Part shown: positions 17,553 through 26,413 of the stretch, piece by piece
How the letters are laid out: each line of letters begins with the position of its first letter
Position numbering within the stretch: the stretch's first letter is position 1
Notes under the pieces: model-generated
What the model saw: only the letters and a program-made list of their open reading frames with translations
Databases searched by the model: none
Told to the model about the DNA's origin: nothing
Made by a program: the position numbers and the translations under genes
Assembly (NCBI GenBank): GCA_031285965.1
Contig: JAITVD010000045.1
Span: 1 to 46,146, forward strand
Reading direction: 5' to 3'
Source: Azoarcus sp.
GTDB taxonomy: Bacteria; Pseudomonadota; Gammaproteobacteria; Burkholderiales; Rhodocyclaceae
DNA: 46,146 nucleotides

Positions 17553-19088
17553 ATGAAAGACACGCTCATCATTTTCGATACCACCTTGCGCGATGGCGAA
17601 CAAAGCCCTGGGGCATCGATGACGCAGGAAGAAAAGCTGCGGCTCGCTCGCCAACTGGAGCGGATGCGGGTCGATGTGATTGAAGCGGGTTTTCCGGCGG
17701 CCTCCCCCGGCGACTTCGATGCCGTCCGCGCCATTGCGGGCGCTGTTCGGGAGTCTGTCGTGTGCGGGCTTTCCCGCGCCAGCGAGCAGGATATTGCTCG
17801 CGCGGGCGAGGCCATCGCCCCGGCGGCACGCGGGAGAATCCACACATTTATCGCTACCAGCCCCATTCACATGGAGAAAAAGCTCCGCATGACGCCGGAT
17901 CAGGTCGTCGAGCAGGCGGTCAAGGCCATCGGCTGGGCGCGGCAATATACGGATGACGTGGAGTTTTCCGCCGAGGACGCGGGACGTTCCGACATTGATT
18001 TTCTGGTGCGCATCTTTGAGGCGGCCATCCGTGCCGGGGCTAAAACCATCAACGTGCCCGACACGGTGGGCTACAACATCCCAGACCAGTATGCCAATAC
18101 GATACGCACCTTAATTGAGCGTGTACCTAATGCCGACCAAGTGATTTGGTCAGTGCATTGCCACAACGACCTTGGGCTGGCGGTGTCCAATTCGCTGGCA
18201 GCCGTCATGGCGGGCGCGCGGCAGGTGGAATGCACCATCAATGGCTTGGGGGAACGCGCGGGCAATGCTTCTCTTGAAGAAATCGTCATGGCCGTGCGCA
18301 CCCGCGCCGATGTTTTTCCGGTGCAGACCCGCATCGATACCACCCAAATCGTGCCCGCCTCGCGGCTCGTTTCACAGATTACCGGCTATCCGGTGCAGCC
18401 CAACAAGGCAATCGTCGGCGCGAATGCCTTCGCCCATGAAGCGGGCATCCATCAGGACGGCGTGCTCAAGAGCCGCGAAACCTACGAAATCATGCGAGCC
18501 GAGGAGGTCGGCTGGGGCGCGAACAAACTCGTGCTGGGCAAGCATTCGGGCCGCAACGCCTTCCGCGCCCGCTTGCATGAAATCGGCATCGAAATTGATT
18601 CCGAGGAACAGCTAAACGTCGCGTTTGCCCGCTTTAAGGAACTGGCCGACAAAAAGCACGAGATTTTCGACGAAGACCTCCACGCCCTGATGAGCGACGA
18701 GACAGTCACGCCTGACCAGGAGCATTTCCGCCTAATTTCGGCGCGATTCCACTCGGAAACCGGCGAAACCCCGCAGGCCGACCTCACCCTTTCCGCTGGC
18801 GGCAAGGAAACCCGCAGCCGCGCCACGGGTTCCGGCCCCGTGGATGCCGCGTTCAAAGCCATCGAAGCCATCGCCGCGAGCGGCGGCCAGTTGTTGCTTT
18901 ATTCCGTCAACGCCATCACCACTGGCACGGACGCGCAAGGCGAAGTCACCGTGCGGCTTGCGCGTGACGGACGCATCGTCAACGGGCAGGGCGCGGACAC
19001 CGACATCATCGTCGCCTCGGTCAAAGCCTACCTGAACGCGCTCAACAAGCTGCACACCGGCAGCGAACGGCTGAACCCGCAGCTATGA
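17553..19088 (+). CDS. leuA: 2-isopropylmalate synthase
   Basis: This enzyme condenses acetyl-CoA with 2-oxoisovalerate in the first committed step of leucine synthesis. The protein has 511 residues. The catalytic TIM barrel opens with [18 protein letters not shown], continues with [12 protein letters not shown], has the metal-binding HCHNDLGLA and the conserved [13 protein letters not shown], then GIHQDGVLK and [10 protein letters not shown]. The C-terminal ~130 residues form the LeuA dimer regulatory domain responsible for leucine feedback inhibition. The start is supported by AGGAA 9 bases upstream. It stands alone here: the other leu genes are not in the window. Homocitrate synthase and citramalate synthase are relatives, but length and motifs fit LeuA. 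Confidence 0.96.
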   Translation: MKDTLIIFDTTLRDGEQSPGASMTQEEKLRLARQLERMRVDVIEAGFPAASPGDFDAVRAIAGAVRESVVCGLSRASEQDIARAGEAIAPAARGRIHTFIATSPIHMEKKLRMTPDQVVEQAVKAIGWARQYTDDVEFSAEDAGRSDIDFLVRIFEAAIRAGAKTINVPDTVGYNIPDQYANTIRTLIERVPNADQVIWSVHCHNDLGLAVSNSLAAVMAGARQVECTINGLGERAGNASLEEIVMAVRTRADVFPVQTRIDTTQIVPASRLVSQITGYPVQPNKAIVGANAFAHEAGIHQDGVLKSRETYEIMRAEEVGWGANKLVLGKHSGRNAFRARLHEIGIEIDSEEQLNVAFARFKELADKKHEIFDEDLHALMSDETVTPDQEHFRLISARFHSETGETPQADLTLSAGGKETRSRATGSGPVDAAFKAIEAIAASGGQLLLYSVNAITTGTDAQGEVTVRLARDGRIVNGQGADTDIIVASVKAYLNALNKLHTGSERLNPQL

Positions 19089-19550
19089 AGGCTTGAACCC
19101 GGAATAAGACGAAAAAGCCAGCCTGTACAGCGCGAGCGGCAATGAACCGTCTTGAGCATCCGCGCTTGTACGCAATTCCTCAAAAGCCGTATCTGGCGGG
19201 ATGCTGATTTCGTTGTTGGGGCGGAAACACACTTTTTCTATGGCATACAACCATATGGCCCGCCATCTGAGTGGACGCAAGGGAATTCCGCCTGTTGACT
19301 GCCGCATGGATTTACAGACTATCCACACGGAGAAATGGCATGTTTATAGAAAGCGACAAGCTGACTGATGAATTGCAGAGTGCGGAAACCATTAAACGTA
19401 ACACACCGATACGGGTGAAGGATTAAACTAGGGCAAAGTACAGAGTATGAGAACGACACAACGAACGATTTTGCGTTTTTTTTAAGAAATTATATTGATT
19501 CAAAGTAGCTGTTATGGTAGATTGTTGAAGATTAAGCTGAGGGAGGCACG
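19089..19550. other. Gap between leuA and the restriction island
   Basis: No convincing gene. GC drops sharply towards the right, marking the edge of the AT-rich restriction island. A small frame MFIESDKLTDELQSAETIKR... (28 codons, 19340-19426, GGAG upstream) and an 81-codon minus-strand frame (19083-19328) were seen but match nothing I know. They may be remnants of genes disrupted when the island arrived. No attachment repeat or tRNA gene was found. Confidence 0.4.
19495..19523 (+). promoter_or_regulatory. Promoter for the adenine methyltransferase/AlwI-type operon
   Basis: TTGATT (19495-19500), 17-base spacer, TAGATT (19518-19523), with TGG directly before the -10 (extended -10). The expected start is about 20 bases before the strong GGGAGG ribosome-binding site of the methyltransferase. 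Confidence 0.5.
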
Positions 19551-20399
19551 ATGAACCCAGTATTAAAATACCGTGGTGGCAAGTCGCGTGAAATCCCACG
19601 TTTCCTACAATATATTCCTGATGATTTTGACCGTTATATTGAGCCATTTTTCGGTGGAGGGGCTGTTTATTTTTACATTGAACCTGATAATGCCATTATT
19701 AACGATGCAAATAACCGCCTAATGATGTTTTATCGTCAATTAAGGGATGAATACCCCGAAATGCGGCATCAACTCGACGAACTTCAACGAGAGTATGAAA
19801 ACAATCAGCTTGTTTATAAGAAATTGAAAACAAAATCTCCTGATACACGAATCCCGAACACGAATGAGGATTTGTATTATCGTATACGCGAATTATTTAA
19901 TCACCCAGATGGCACACTTCTTGATGGTGTGCTGTATTACTTCATTAACAAAACAGCGTATTCAGGAATGATACGTTACAATAATAATGGTGAATATAAT
20001 GTTCCTTTTGGGAGATACCCTAATCTTAATACGAGGTTAGTGACTTTACAGCATAGTGAACTGTTGCAAGGCGCAGAACTGTTCAATCTTGATTACAAAC
20101 ATATTTTTGATATGGCGCAGGAAGAAGACTTTATTTTTCTTGACCCGCCGTATGATTGTGTATTCAATGACTATGGTAATATTGATATGATGAACGGGTT
20201 TGATGAAACAGAACACCGTAGATTGGCGGCTGATTTTAGAAATTTAACATGTCGCGCCCTTATGATAATAGGGAAAACTTCATTAACAGAAGAGCTATAT
20301 AGTAATTTTATATTTGATGAGTACTATAAAAATTATGCCGTTAATATAAAAAACCGCTTTAACAATGACAAAATGCACATTGTTGTAAAAAACTATTGA
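19551..20399 (+). CDS. D12-class (Dam/DpnM-like) DNA adenine-N6 methyltransferase
   Basis: This 282-residue modification enzyme is of the alpha (D12, Dam-like) class, which methylates adenine N6, typically in or around GATC. It begins MNPVLKYRGGKSREIP (motif X), then IEPFFGGGAVYF (motif I, AdoMet binding), and has FLDPPYD (motif IV, DPPY at 198-201) near the C-terminus, the expected alpha order. Base composition is far more AT-rich than the leuA side, a sign of horizontal transfer. It is followed after 17 bases by the AlwI-family endonuclease, so it is the protective partner. It could be mistaken for a housekeeping Dam, but the paired nuclease and composition argue for a restriction-modification role. 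Confidence 0.9.
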   Translation: MNPVLKYRGGKSREIPRFLQYIPDDFDRYIEPFFGGGAVYFYIEPDNAIINDANNRLMMFYRQLRDEYPEMRHQLDELQREYENNQLVYKKLKTKSPDTRIPNTNEDLYYRIRELFNHPDGTLLDGVLYYFINKTAYSGMIRYNNNGEYNVPFGRYPNLNTRLVTLQHSELLQGAELFNLDYKHIFDMAQEEDFIFLDPPYDCVFNDYGNIDMMNGFDETEHRRLAADFRNLTCRALMIIGKTSLTEELYSNFIFDEYYKNYAVNIKNRFNNDKMHIVVKNY

Positions 20400-20416
20400 T
20401 ATAGGAGAGGTAGATT

Positions 20417-22147
20417 ATGGCGCGTCTTAAAGGCAAGGCATTATTTTTCACGACATCGCCGCGAACTCCTGCTAAGATGATACCAGAAATACGCTTGTTA
20501 TACGAGCAGTTCGGCGGTCAAAAATGGAATAAACAAACGCAGCGTGAGTTTGCTGTCTGCTTGGAAAATTCCGATTTTTTTGAAGGGAGCATATCAAAAA
20601 CCGAATCAGATTTTAGTGCACGAGAGAGAATTACTCGTGCACCTAAAGCATTGGGTTTTGTTGACTTGAAACCCAATATTGCTTTAACTGATGCAGGACA
20701 GGCTCTTATTTTTGGTAATCGGACGCAGGAGATTTTTTTGCGTCAAATTTTAAAATTTCAGTTACCATCCCCCTATCACATTGAAAATGAAAATATCGCT
20801 GGAACCTTCTATATACGCCCGTATCTTGAAATAATGCGTTTAGTACGAGAACTTGAATATATAACTTTTGACGAATTCAAAATTTTCGTTTTGCAACTTA
20901 CCGACTACCGTCGATTTGATAACATAAAAACAGAAATTCTTTTGTTCCGTAATGAAAAAGAGTCTCACAAAGGTGAGTATAAAAAGTTCGTGATGGAGCG
21001 ATGGATACAAGCAGTCTTAAATATTCATAAAGATAGAATAGAAGTAGGTAAAATTAAGACTCGTGAGTCTACCGATGAGACTTTGAAAAGTTTTATTAAA
21101 AAGCAAAGAGGAAATTTGCGTGATTATGCTGATGCTTGTTTCCGTTATTTGCGATATACAGGACTGTTTGTGTTCAGTGGGCATTCGATACGAATTGCAC
21201 AAGACAAAATAAGCGAACTTGATTATATTCTTTCGACCGTAGAAAGAAAACCAATCTTTGTTGATTTTCTGCAAATAAAAGATAAAAAAGAGCGAAAAAA
21301 ACAATTCGACATCGACACAGCAACATATAAAAAGTATTTATTTTCTGCTACTGACCCCGTACTTTATGTTGACATCAAGGAAAATATTGTTGATACGCTT
21401 ATGCGTATCGGTGGATTTACAAGGTGTGAACTTACAGGGCAAACAATTGATGACTTAAAGGATTTACGCGACAGAATTATACAGCAACATAAAGATGCGG
21501 TAATCCGCACAGAGGTTGAGAAAATAAAATCTTATGCCCTGTATTCGGAAATTATTGATACTTATCATGAAATTATTTCAGACGAATACTACGATGCACC
21601 GTTAATGTTTGAATACAATACGTGGCGTGCCATGACTATGCTTGACGGTGGCAACATTAAGGGAAATTTCAATGTTGATGATGTAGGAAAGCCATTATCG
21701 ACCGCACAGGGCAATAAACCTGATATTGAATGCGACTATGGGGACTTTGTTCTTTCCGTGGAGGTTACATTGCAAAGCGGACAACGCCAATATGAATCAG
21801 AGGGCGAACCCGTGGCACGTCATTACGGACAGATGAAACAACGAAACGGCAAAGAAGCCTTTTGTTTGTTTATTGCTCCTACGGTCAATCCTGCGGCTTT
21901 GACACATTTTTACATGCTAAATCAGATAAACAATCGCTATTATGGGGGTAAAACAAAAATAGTGCCACTTGATTTAGACCAATTCATGCAGCTTGTGGAG
22001 AACTCATACAATAGTGCAAACCGACCTACCCCCGCCGATGTTCACAAGTTTTTGAATTTTGTCATTGAGCAAGTAACAATAGTGGCAGACGAAAATGAAT
22101 GGAGTGAACGCATACAAGATGGTATTTCTAATTGGTTAGCGACGTAG
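20417..22147 (+). CDS. AlwI-family type IIS restriction endonuclease
   Basis: This 576-residue protein resembles the AlwI/PleI/MlyI/BspD6I-large-subunit family of type IIS enzymes, which bind a short asymmetric site and cut a few bases away. The N-terminal ~300 residues would be the DNA-recognition part. A PD-(D/E)xK-like core is visible in KPDIECDYGDFVLSVEVTL (PD at 435-436, E449). The opening, including TTSPRTPAKMIPEI, is typical of the family. Family assignment is from recall. Composition is AT-rich like the upstream methyltransferase, and the two form one operon with AGGAGAGG before the start. The target sequence cannot be read, but a GATC-containing site such as GGATC would be consistent with a single Dam-like partner. 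Confidence 0.82.
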   Translation: MARLKGKALFFTTSPRTPAKMIPEIRLLYEQFGGQKWNKQTQREFAVCLENSDFFEGSISKTESDFSARERITRAPKALGFVDLKPNIALTDAGQALIFGNRTQEIFLRQILKFQLPSPYHIENENIAGTFYIRPYLEIMRLVRELEYITFDEFKIFVLQLTDYRRFDNIKTEILLFRNEKESHKGEYKKFVMERWIQAVLNIHKDRIEVGKIKTRESTDETLKSFIKKQRGNLRDYADACFRYLRYTGLFVFSGHSIRIAQDKISELDYILSTVERKPIFVDFLQIKDKKERKKQFDIDTATYKKYLFSATDPVLYVDIKENIVDTLMRIGGFTRCELTGQTIDDLKDLRDRIIQQHKDAVIRTEVEKIKSYALYSEIIDTYHEIISDEYYDAPLMFEYNTWRAMTMLDGGNIKGNFNVDDVGKPLSTAQGNKPDIECDYGDFVLSVEVTLQSGQRQYESEGEPVARHYGQMKQRNGKEAFCLFIAPTVNPAALTHFYMLNQINNRYYGGKTKIVPLDLDQFMQLVENSYNSANRPTPADVHKFLNFVIEQVTIVADENEWSERIQDGISNWLAT

Positions 22148-22223
22148 AATTATTCGGATAATATTTAAAACAGTTCAATCGTCGTAAATGCCTTAAAGGT
22201 CGGGGCAGTGGATTCAATAGCGT

Positions 22224-22697
22224 TCAAAGCATTGCCCATGATTCTTCAAAACCTTCATCATCATACGCATCCAATTGAATCTGAAATATCGCGTCTTTTA
22301 TTTCGTCTACACAGCCCGCAAGGTTTTTGCGGATTTCGTTGCCCCAGAAACGGATGACCGTCCAGCCGAGGATGTTCAATTGCCGATTAGCCTCGTGGTC
22401 GCGGCACATATTGCGTTCAATTTTTGCGATCCAGTAATCCCGGTTGCTTTGAAGCCGGGGTTTGACAGAGTCCCAATCTTTGCCGTGCCAGAATTCGCCG
22501 TCGCAAAAGACGGCGATTCTGAATTTGCGGATGGCAATGTCGGGCGAGCCGGGAAAGTGTTTGTCATTTTTTCGGTAGCGCACCCCTTCGCGCCAGAGCG
22601 CGCGGCGGCGCATGACCTCAATCGCCGTGTCTTTGCTGCGGATTCGGCTCATGGTGTAGCGCCGCCGCGTGTCGCTGGTTGTCGGGAATTTTCCCAT
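22224..22697 (-). CDS. vsr: Very-short-patch repair (Vsr) type mismatch endonuclease
   Basis: Vsr nicks next to T:G mismatches that arise when 5-methylcytosine deaminates. The protein has 157 residues and the family layout: RRRYTMSRIRSKDTAIEVMRRRALWREG at the N-terminus, then HFPGSPDIAIRKFRIAVFCDGEFWHGKDWD with the catalytic aspartate and FWHG histidine, and a C-terminal LGWTVIRFWGNEIRKN. It faces the AlwI-type gene (77 bases between stops) and is much more GC-rich than it. No cytosine-5 methyltransferase, the usual Vsr partner, is in the window. The longer start is kept because residues 1-15 match the family's N-terminal helix. Confidence 0.9.
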   Translation of the reverse strand: MGKFPTTSDTRRRYTMSRIRSKDTAIEVMRRRALWREGVRYRKNDKHFPGSPDIAIRKFRIAVFCDGEFWHGKDWDSVKPRLQSNRDYWIAKIERNMCRDHEANRQLNILGWTVIRFWGNEIRKNLAGCVDEIKDAIFQIQLDAYDDEGFEESWAML

Positions 22698-22889
22698 GTG
22701 CCTTGCCCGCTACCTCACATTCTTCTGCCGCCAAGGACGGCGAAACCTGTAGCGGCGAGTTTAGCACCCGTAAGCGGCAAAACAATAAAAATGCCATTTG
22801 CGTATATTGGGGTTGACAGCAAGGCAGCCATCCTTCGTGCGCCGCAACAGCAAGACAGTTCGCCTCTCCCGTCGAGGCCGTTTGGCGGA

Positions 22890-22895
22890 TATAAT
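22890..22895 (+). promoter_or_regulatory. TATAAT -10 box upstream of petA
   Basis: A perfect TATAAT lies 48 bases before the petA ATG. No good -35 is seen at 16-18 bases upstream. The remaining ~190 bases of this gap hold no gene; an open frame reaching back to 22275 is only an extension of petA antisense to vsr. Confidence 0.4.
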
Positions 22896-22943
22896 CCCAC
22901 GGTCTTTCATATGTTGTCCCCTTCCGGGGTAGAGGAAAGGATC

Positions 22944-23558
22944 ATGAGTGAACAGAAAAAAGACTGCGATAACGAACGCCGAAATCTCCTGCTGGCCACT
23001 TCTGTGGTTAGCGGCGTGGGGATAGCGGCAACCGCAGTGCCGTTTGTTGCCAGCCTAGCGCCTTCGGAGCGCGCCAAGGCCGCCGGCGCACCCGTGGTGG
23101 CGAACGTCGGCAAGCTGGCACCCGGCGAAAAGATGGTTGTGAAATGGCAAGGCAAGCCCGTTTGGATTCTGCGGCGCACGCCGGAAATGATCGCTTCGCT
23201 GAAGGTCGTCGAAGAGCAGGGCAAGCTAGTTGATCCGGCATCCGAAAAATCCATTCAGCCCGCCTATGCGCAAAACGAGGCGCGCGCGGCCAAGGATGAA
23301 TTCCTCGTCACCATCGGTATCTGCACCCACCTCGGCTGCTCGCCGTCCGACAAGCTCAAGACGGGCAATGCTGAAGGCATGGCGGCGGACTGGGTAGGCG
23401 GTTTTATCTGCCCGTGCCACGGCTCGCTGTTCGATTTGGCCGGGCGCGTATTCAAAAACATGCCCGCGCCGACGAATCTCGACATTCCGCCATACAAATA
23501 TCTTTCCGATGCCGAAATTCTCATTGGCGAAGATTCCAACGAAACGCAAGGGGCTTAA
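22944..23558 (+). CDS. petA: Ubiquinol-cytochrome c reductase, Rieske iron-sulfur subunit
   Basis: This is the Rieske [2Fe-2S] subunit of the cytochrome bc1 complex, which passes one electron from ubiquinol to cytochrome c1. The protein has 204 residues from the ATG at 22944 (AGAGGAAAGG upstream). The N-terminus ERRNLLLATSVVSGVG is a twin-arginine signal that stays as the membrane anchor. Cluster ligands are in CTHLGC (127-132) and CPCHGS (156-161). An upstream in-frame extension to 22275 is rejected: it is antisense to vsr and has no family match. It is the first gene of petABC, with the promoter in the preceding gap. Confidence 0.96.
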   Translation: MSEQKKDCDNERRNLLLATSVVSGVGIAATAVPFVASLAPSERAKAAGAPVVANVGKLAPGEKMVVKWQGKPVWILRRTPEMIASLKVVEEQGKLVDPASEKSIQPAYAQNEARAAKDEFLVTIGICTHLGCSPSDKLKTGNAEGMAADWVGGFICPCHGSLFDLAGRVFKNMPAPTNLDIPPYKYLSDAEILIGEDSNETQGA

Positions 23559-23561
23559 AAC

Positions 23562-24923
23562 ATGGCCGCGAACAGCAGTTTCCCAAAATACCAGTCGGAC
23601 GGCTCGCTCCTCGGCAACGCGATGGAATGGTTCGATGCCCGTTTTCCGATGACTTCCATGTGGAAGGCGCACCTGTCCGAATACTACGCGCCGAAGAATT
23701 TCAATTTTTGGTATTTCTTTGGCTCGATGGCCATCGTGGTGCTCATCATCCAGTTCGTGACCGGCATTTTCCTCGTCATGAATTACAAGCCGGACGGTAC
23801 GCTGAACGCGGCGGGCATTCCCGTTGCATTTGCCAGCGTCGAATACATCATGCGCGAGGTTCCGGGCGGCTGGCTGATCCGCTACATGCACTCGACCGGC
23901 GCGTCGGCCTTCTTCATCGTCGTCTATCTGCATATGTTCCGGGGCATGCTTTACGGCTCGTACCGCAAGCCGCGTGAGTTGGTCTGGATTTTCGGTGTCC
24001 TGATTTTCCTGTGCCTGATGGCGGAAGCCTTTATGGGCTACCTGCTGCCTTGGGGGCAGATGTCCTATTGGGGGGCGCAGGTCATCATCAACATTTTCTC
24101 CGCGATTCCTTTCATCGGGCCGGATTTGTCGGTGCTGATTCGCGGCGATTTCGTGGTGTCCGACGCTACGCTGAACCGCTTTTTCGCGTTCCACGTCTGC
24201 GCCGTGCCGCTGGCGCTGCTTGGGCTGGTCGTCGCGCACATCCTTGCGCTGCACGAAGTTGGCTCGAACAACCCGGATGGCGTGGAAATCAAAAAATTCA
24301 AGGATGAAAAAGGCATCCCGCTCGACGGCGTGCCCTTCCACCCGCAATACACGATAGGCCACGACTTGCCCGCCAACGCAATCTTCCTGATTCTGTTCTG
24401 CGCGGTCATGTTCTTCTGGCCGGAAGGGGGCGGCTACTTCCTCGAATACAACAATTTCTTGCCCGCTGACCCCATGAAGACCCCGGCGCACCTTGCGCCC
24501 GTGTGGTACTTCACGCCTTTCTATTCGATGCTGCGCGCAATGGTCTGGAATTTCTTCTGGATTGACGCGAAGTTCTGGGGCGTGGTGTCGATGGGCGGCG
24601 GCGTGGTGATTCTGGCCTTCCTGCCTTGGCTGGATCGCAGCCCGGCGAAGTCCATCCGCTATCGCGGCCCCATCTTCAAGACCCTGCTGGGCATCTTCGT
24701 GTTCGCGTTCCTGATTCTTGGCTACTTGGGAACCAAAACCCCGGGTCACTACTTCTTCGGCTACGTTCCGTCTGAAGGCTTGAACCCGCTCAACTACCTG
24801 CTGTCGGGCGACTTTCTCACGAAGACCTTCACCTTCTACTACTTCCTCTTCTTCCTGACGATGCCGTACTGGTCGAAGATTGACAAATGCAAGCCGGTTC
24901 CGGAAAGGGTGACGTTCAAATGA
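23562..24923 (+). CDS. petB: Ubiquinol-cytochrome c reductase, cytochrome b subunit
   Basis: This diheme membrane subunit of complex III holds the Qo and Qi quinone sites. The protein has 453 residues with about eight to nine helices. Heme-ligating histidines lie in MHSTGASAFFIVVYLHMFRG and FHVCAVPLALLGLVVAHI; the Qo-site PEWY-like region reads HLAPVWYFTPFYSMLRA, with PVWY replacing the PEWY of many bc1 complexes. GYLLPWGQMSYWGAQVI is the classic cd1 region. It starts three bases after petA and overlaps petC by four, so the three are co-translated. Confidence 0.96.
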   Translation: MAANSSFPKYQSDGSLLGNAMEWFDARFPMTSMWKAHLSEYYAPKNFNFWYFFGSMAIVVLIIQFVTGIFLVMNYKPDGTLNAAGIPVAFASVEYIMREVPGGWLIRYMHSTGASAFFIVVYLHMFRGMLYGSYRKPRELVWIFGVLIFLCLMAEAFMGYLLPWGQMSYWGAQVIINIFSAIPFIGPDLSVLIRGDFVVSDATLNRFFAFHVCAVPLALLGLVVAHILALHEVGSNNPDGVEIKKFKDEKGIPLDGVPFHPQYTIGHDLPANAIFLILFCAVMFFWPEGGGYFLEYNNFLPADPMKTPAHLAPVWYFTPFYSMLRAMVWNFFWIDAKFWGVVSMGGGVVILAFLPWLDRSPAKSIRYRGPIFKTLLGIFVFAFLILGYLGTKTPGHYFFGYVPSEGLNPLNYLLSGDFLTKTFTFYYFLFFLTMPYWSKIDKCKPVPERVTFK

Positions 24924-25675
24924 AAACGCGCACAATCAAACTCTTCAAGCGTCTGGCTGCCGTGATTCTTTTCGCGCCAGCCCTCGCTCTGGCTGCTGAG
25001 GCCATGCACTTGGACAAAGCCCCGGTCAGTACCGATCAGGCAAAGCTCCAGCGCGGCGCGAAACTGTTCGTCAACTATTGCCTGAACTGCCACAGCGCCT
25101 CGTCCGTGCGTTACACCGCGCTGCGGGACATCGGCCTCGACGACAAGACGATTACCGAGAACCTGCTTTTTACGGGCGACAAGGTCGGCGACCTGATGAT
25201 TGTGTCCATGACCCGCGAGGATGCGGAGAAGTGGTTCGGAACCGCGCCGCCCGACCTTTCCGTGATGGCGCGCGCGAAAGGCTCCGAATTCGGCTCGGGG
25301 GCTGATTACCTCTACACCTACCTGCGTAGTTTCTACCGAGACGCGAACCGCCCGACGGGCTGGAACAACAAAGTTTTCGCCAACGTCGGGATGCCGCATG
25401 CGATGGCAGACCTTCAGGGCGAGCAGACGGTCAAGGAAGTGACGGATGAACACGGCAAAGCCGCCTTTGAACTGGTCGCGCCCGCCAAACCCGGCAGCAT
25501 GTCGGCGAGCGAATACGACGAAGCGGTTGCCGATCTCGTCTCCTTCATGGTCTGGATGGGCGAGCCTATCGCGGAGCGGCGCAAGTTCATCGGCCTGTTT
25601 GTTCTGGCTTTCCTCGCCGTTCTCTACGTGCTGTCCCACAAGCTCGGAAAGACTTACTGGAAGAACATTCACTAA
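24920..25675 (+). CDS. petC: Ubiquinol-cytochrome c reductase, cytochrome c1 subunit
   Basis: This membrane-anchored c-type cytochrome of complex III passes electrons to soluble cytochrome c. The protein has 251 residues from the ATG at 24920, which overlaps the petB stop as ATGA; an earlier in-frame start at 24887 lies inside petB and is rejected. A signal peptide (RLAAVILFAPALALAAEA) precedes the heme site NYCLNCHS (CxxCH at 54-58). The distal methionine ligand is probably in NVGMPHAM. A C-terminal helix FIGLFVLAFLAVLYVLSHKLG anchors it to the membrane. It ends the petABC operon, followed by two hairpins. Confidence 0.95.
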   Translation: MKTRTIKLFKRLAAVILFAPALALAAEAMHLDKAPVSTDQAKLQRGAKLFVNYCLNCHSASSVRYTALRDIGLDDKTITENLLFTGDKVGDLMIVSMTREDAEKWFGTAPPDLSVMARAKGSEFGSGADYLYTYLRSFYRDANRPTGWNNKVFANVGMPHAMADLQGEQTVKEVTDEHGKAAFELVAPAKPGSMSASEYDEAVADLVSFMVWMGEPIAERRKFIGLFVLAFLAVLYVLSHKLGKTYWKNIH

Positions 25676-25684
25676 GCGCGAACA

Positions 25685-25717
25685 GGGGCACGCGGGGCTT
25701 TCGGCTCCGCGTGTCCC
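25685..25717 (+). terminator. Long GC-rich hairpin after petC
   Basis: GGGGCACGCGGGGC pairs with GCTCCGCGTGTCCC around a TTTCG loop: about 14 pairs including two G-U. It lies ten bases after the petC stop. The downstream sequence is only moderately T-rich, so it may act as an mRNA 3'-end stabiliser as well as a terminator. Confidence 0.6.
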
Positions 25718-25741
25718 CAGTTCAACTTCTCTAATTTTTGA

Positions 25742-25772
25742 CGCACCGCTGGGCGGTGCGCTTTCGTTTTTG
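25742..25772 (+). terminator. Intrinsic terminator between petC and sspA
   Basis: CGCACCGC, TGG loop, GCGGTGCG (25742-25760) is a perfect 8-bp stem followed by CTTTCGTTTTTG. It separates petABC from sspA-sspB, 26 bases before the sspA start. Confidence 0.75.
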
Positions 25773-25797
25773 ACCCCTCCCCCGGAGCAGCCCAATC

Positions 25798-26394
25798 ATG
25801 ATGAATCTCTATTCCGGCACAACTGACCCATTCAGTCACCGTTGCCGGGTCGTGCTCTACGAAAAGGGCATGGATTTTGAAATCATCGACGTCGACCTCT
25901 ACAACAAGCCCGAAGACATCGCCATCATCAACCCCTACAACCGCGTTCCGGTGCTGGTTGACCGCGACCTCGTGCTCCATGAGGCGAACATCATCAACGA
26001 ATATATCGACGAGCGTTTCCCGCATCCGCAGTTGATGCCGCCCGACCCGATCATGCGCGCGCGCGCGCGCCAATTGCTGCATACCTTCGAGCGCGAGATG
26101 TTCGTGCACATTCCGGCGCTTGAGGCTAGCCAGAAAGGCGTTGAAAAAATACGCGCCTATGTGCGCGACCACCTGATCCAGCTCGCGCCGATGTTTGCCA
26201 AGCAGAAGTTCATGCTTGGGGACGATTTTTCGATGCTTGACGTAGCCATCGCCCCATTGCTGTGGCGGCTTGAACTCTACGGCATCGAACTGCCCAAGGC
26301 AGCGTCGCCGTTGATGAAGTATGCAGAACGCATTTTTAGCCGCCAAGGCTTCATTGATGCACTGACGCCTTCCGAAAAGGTCATGCGGCGCTAG
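25798..26394 (+). CDS. sspA: Stringent starvation protein A
   Basis: SspA is an RNA-polymerase-associated protein with a glutathione-transferase fold that modulates transcription in stress and stationary phase. The protein has 198 residues: N-terminal thioredoxin-like part with LYSGTTDPFSHRCRVVLYEKGMDFE and NPYNRVPVLVDRDLVLHEANIINEYIDERFPHP, then an all-helical C-terminal domain with LGDDFSMLDVAIAPLLWRL. PHP in the SspA surface loop is conserved. It is 19 bases upstream of sspB, the usual arrangement. A (GC)8 dinucleotide run lies inside the gene at 26055-26070. ATG at 25798 or 25801 are both possible starts. Confidence 0.94.
   Translation: MMNLYSGTTDPFSHRCRVVLYEKGMDFEIIDVDLYNKPEDIAIINPYNRVPVLVDRDLVLHEANIINEYIDERFPHPQLMPPDPIMRARARQLLHTFEREMFVHIPALEASQKGVEKIRAYVRDHLIQLAPMFAKQKFMLGDDFSMLDVAIAPLLWRLELYGIELPKAASPLMKYAERIFSRQGFIDALTPSEKVMRR
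26055..26070 (+). repeat. (GC)8 dinucleotide run inside sspA
   Basis: Sixteen alternating G and C bases encode the Arg-Ala repeat in MRARARQ. Such tracts can slip or adopt left-handed DNA; no proof of variation here. Confidence 0.8.
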
Positions 26395-26413
26395 CGGAGG
26401 AGGAAAACTCGCC

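Noticed and set aside
19083-19328. 81-codon minus-strand frame after leuA
   Set aside because: It starts at GTG without a clear ribosome-binding site and resembles nothing known; it is mentioned only as a possible remnant.
22275-22943. In-frame extension upstream of petA
   Set aside because: It overlaps vsr on the opposite strand; the Rieske protein starts at 22944 with a ribosome-binding site and a twin-arginine signal.
23226-24935. 569-codon minus-strand open frame across petA/petB/petC
   Set aside because: It is antisense to three certain genes, is rich in His/Arg/Glu as expected from GC-rich antisense reading, and shows no domain.
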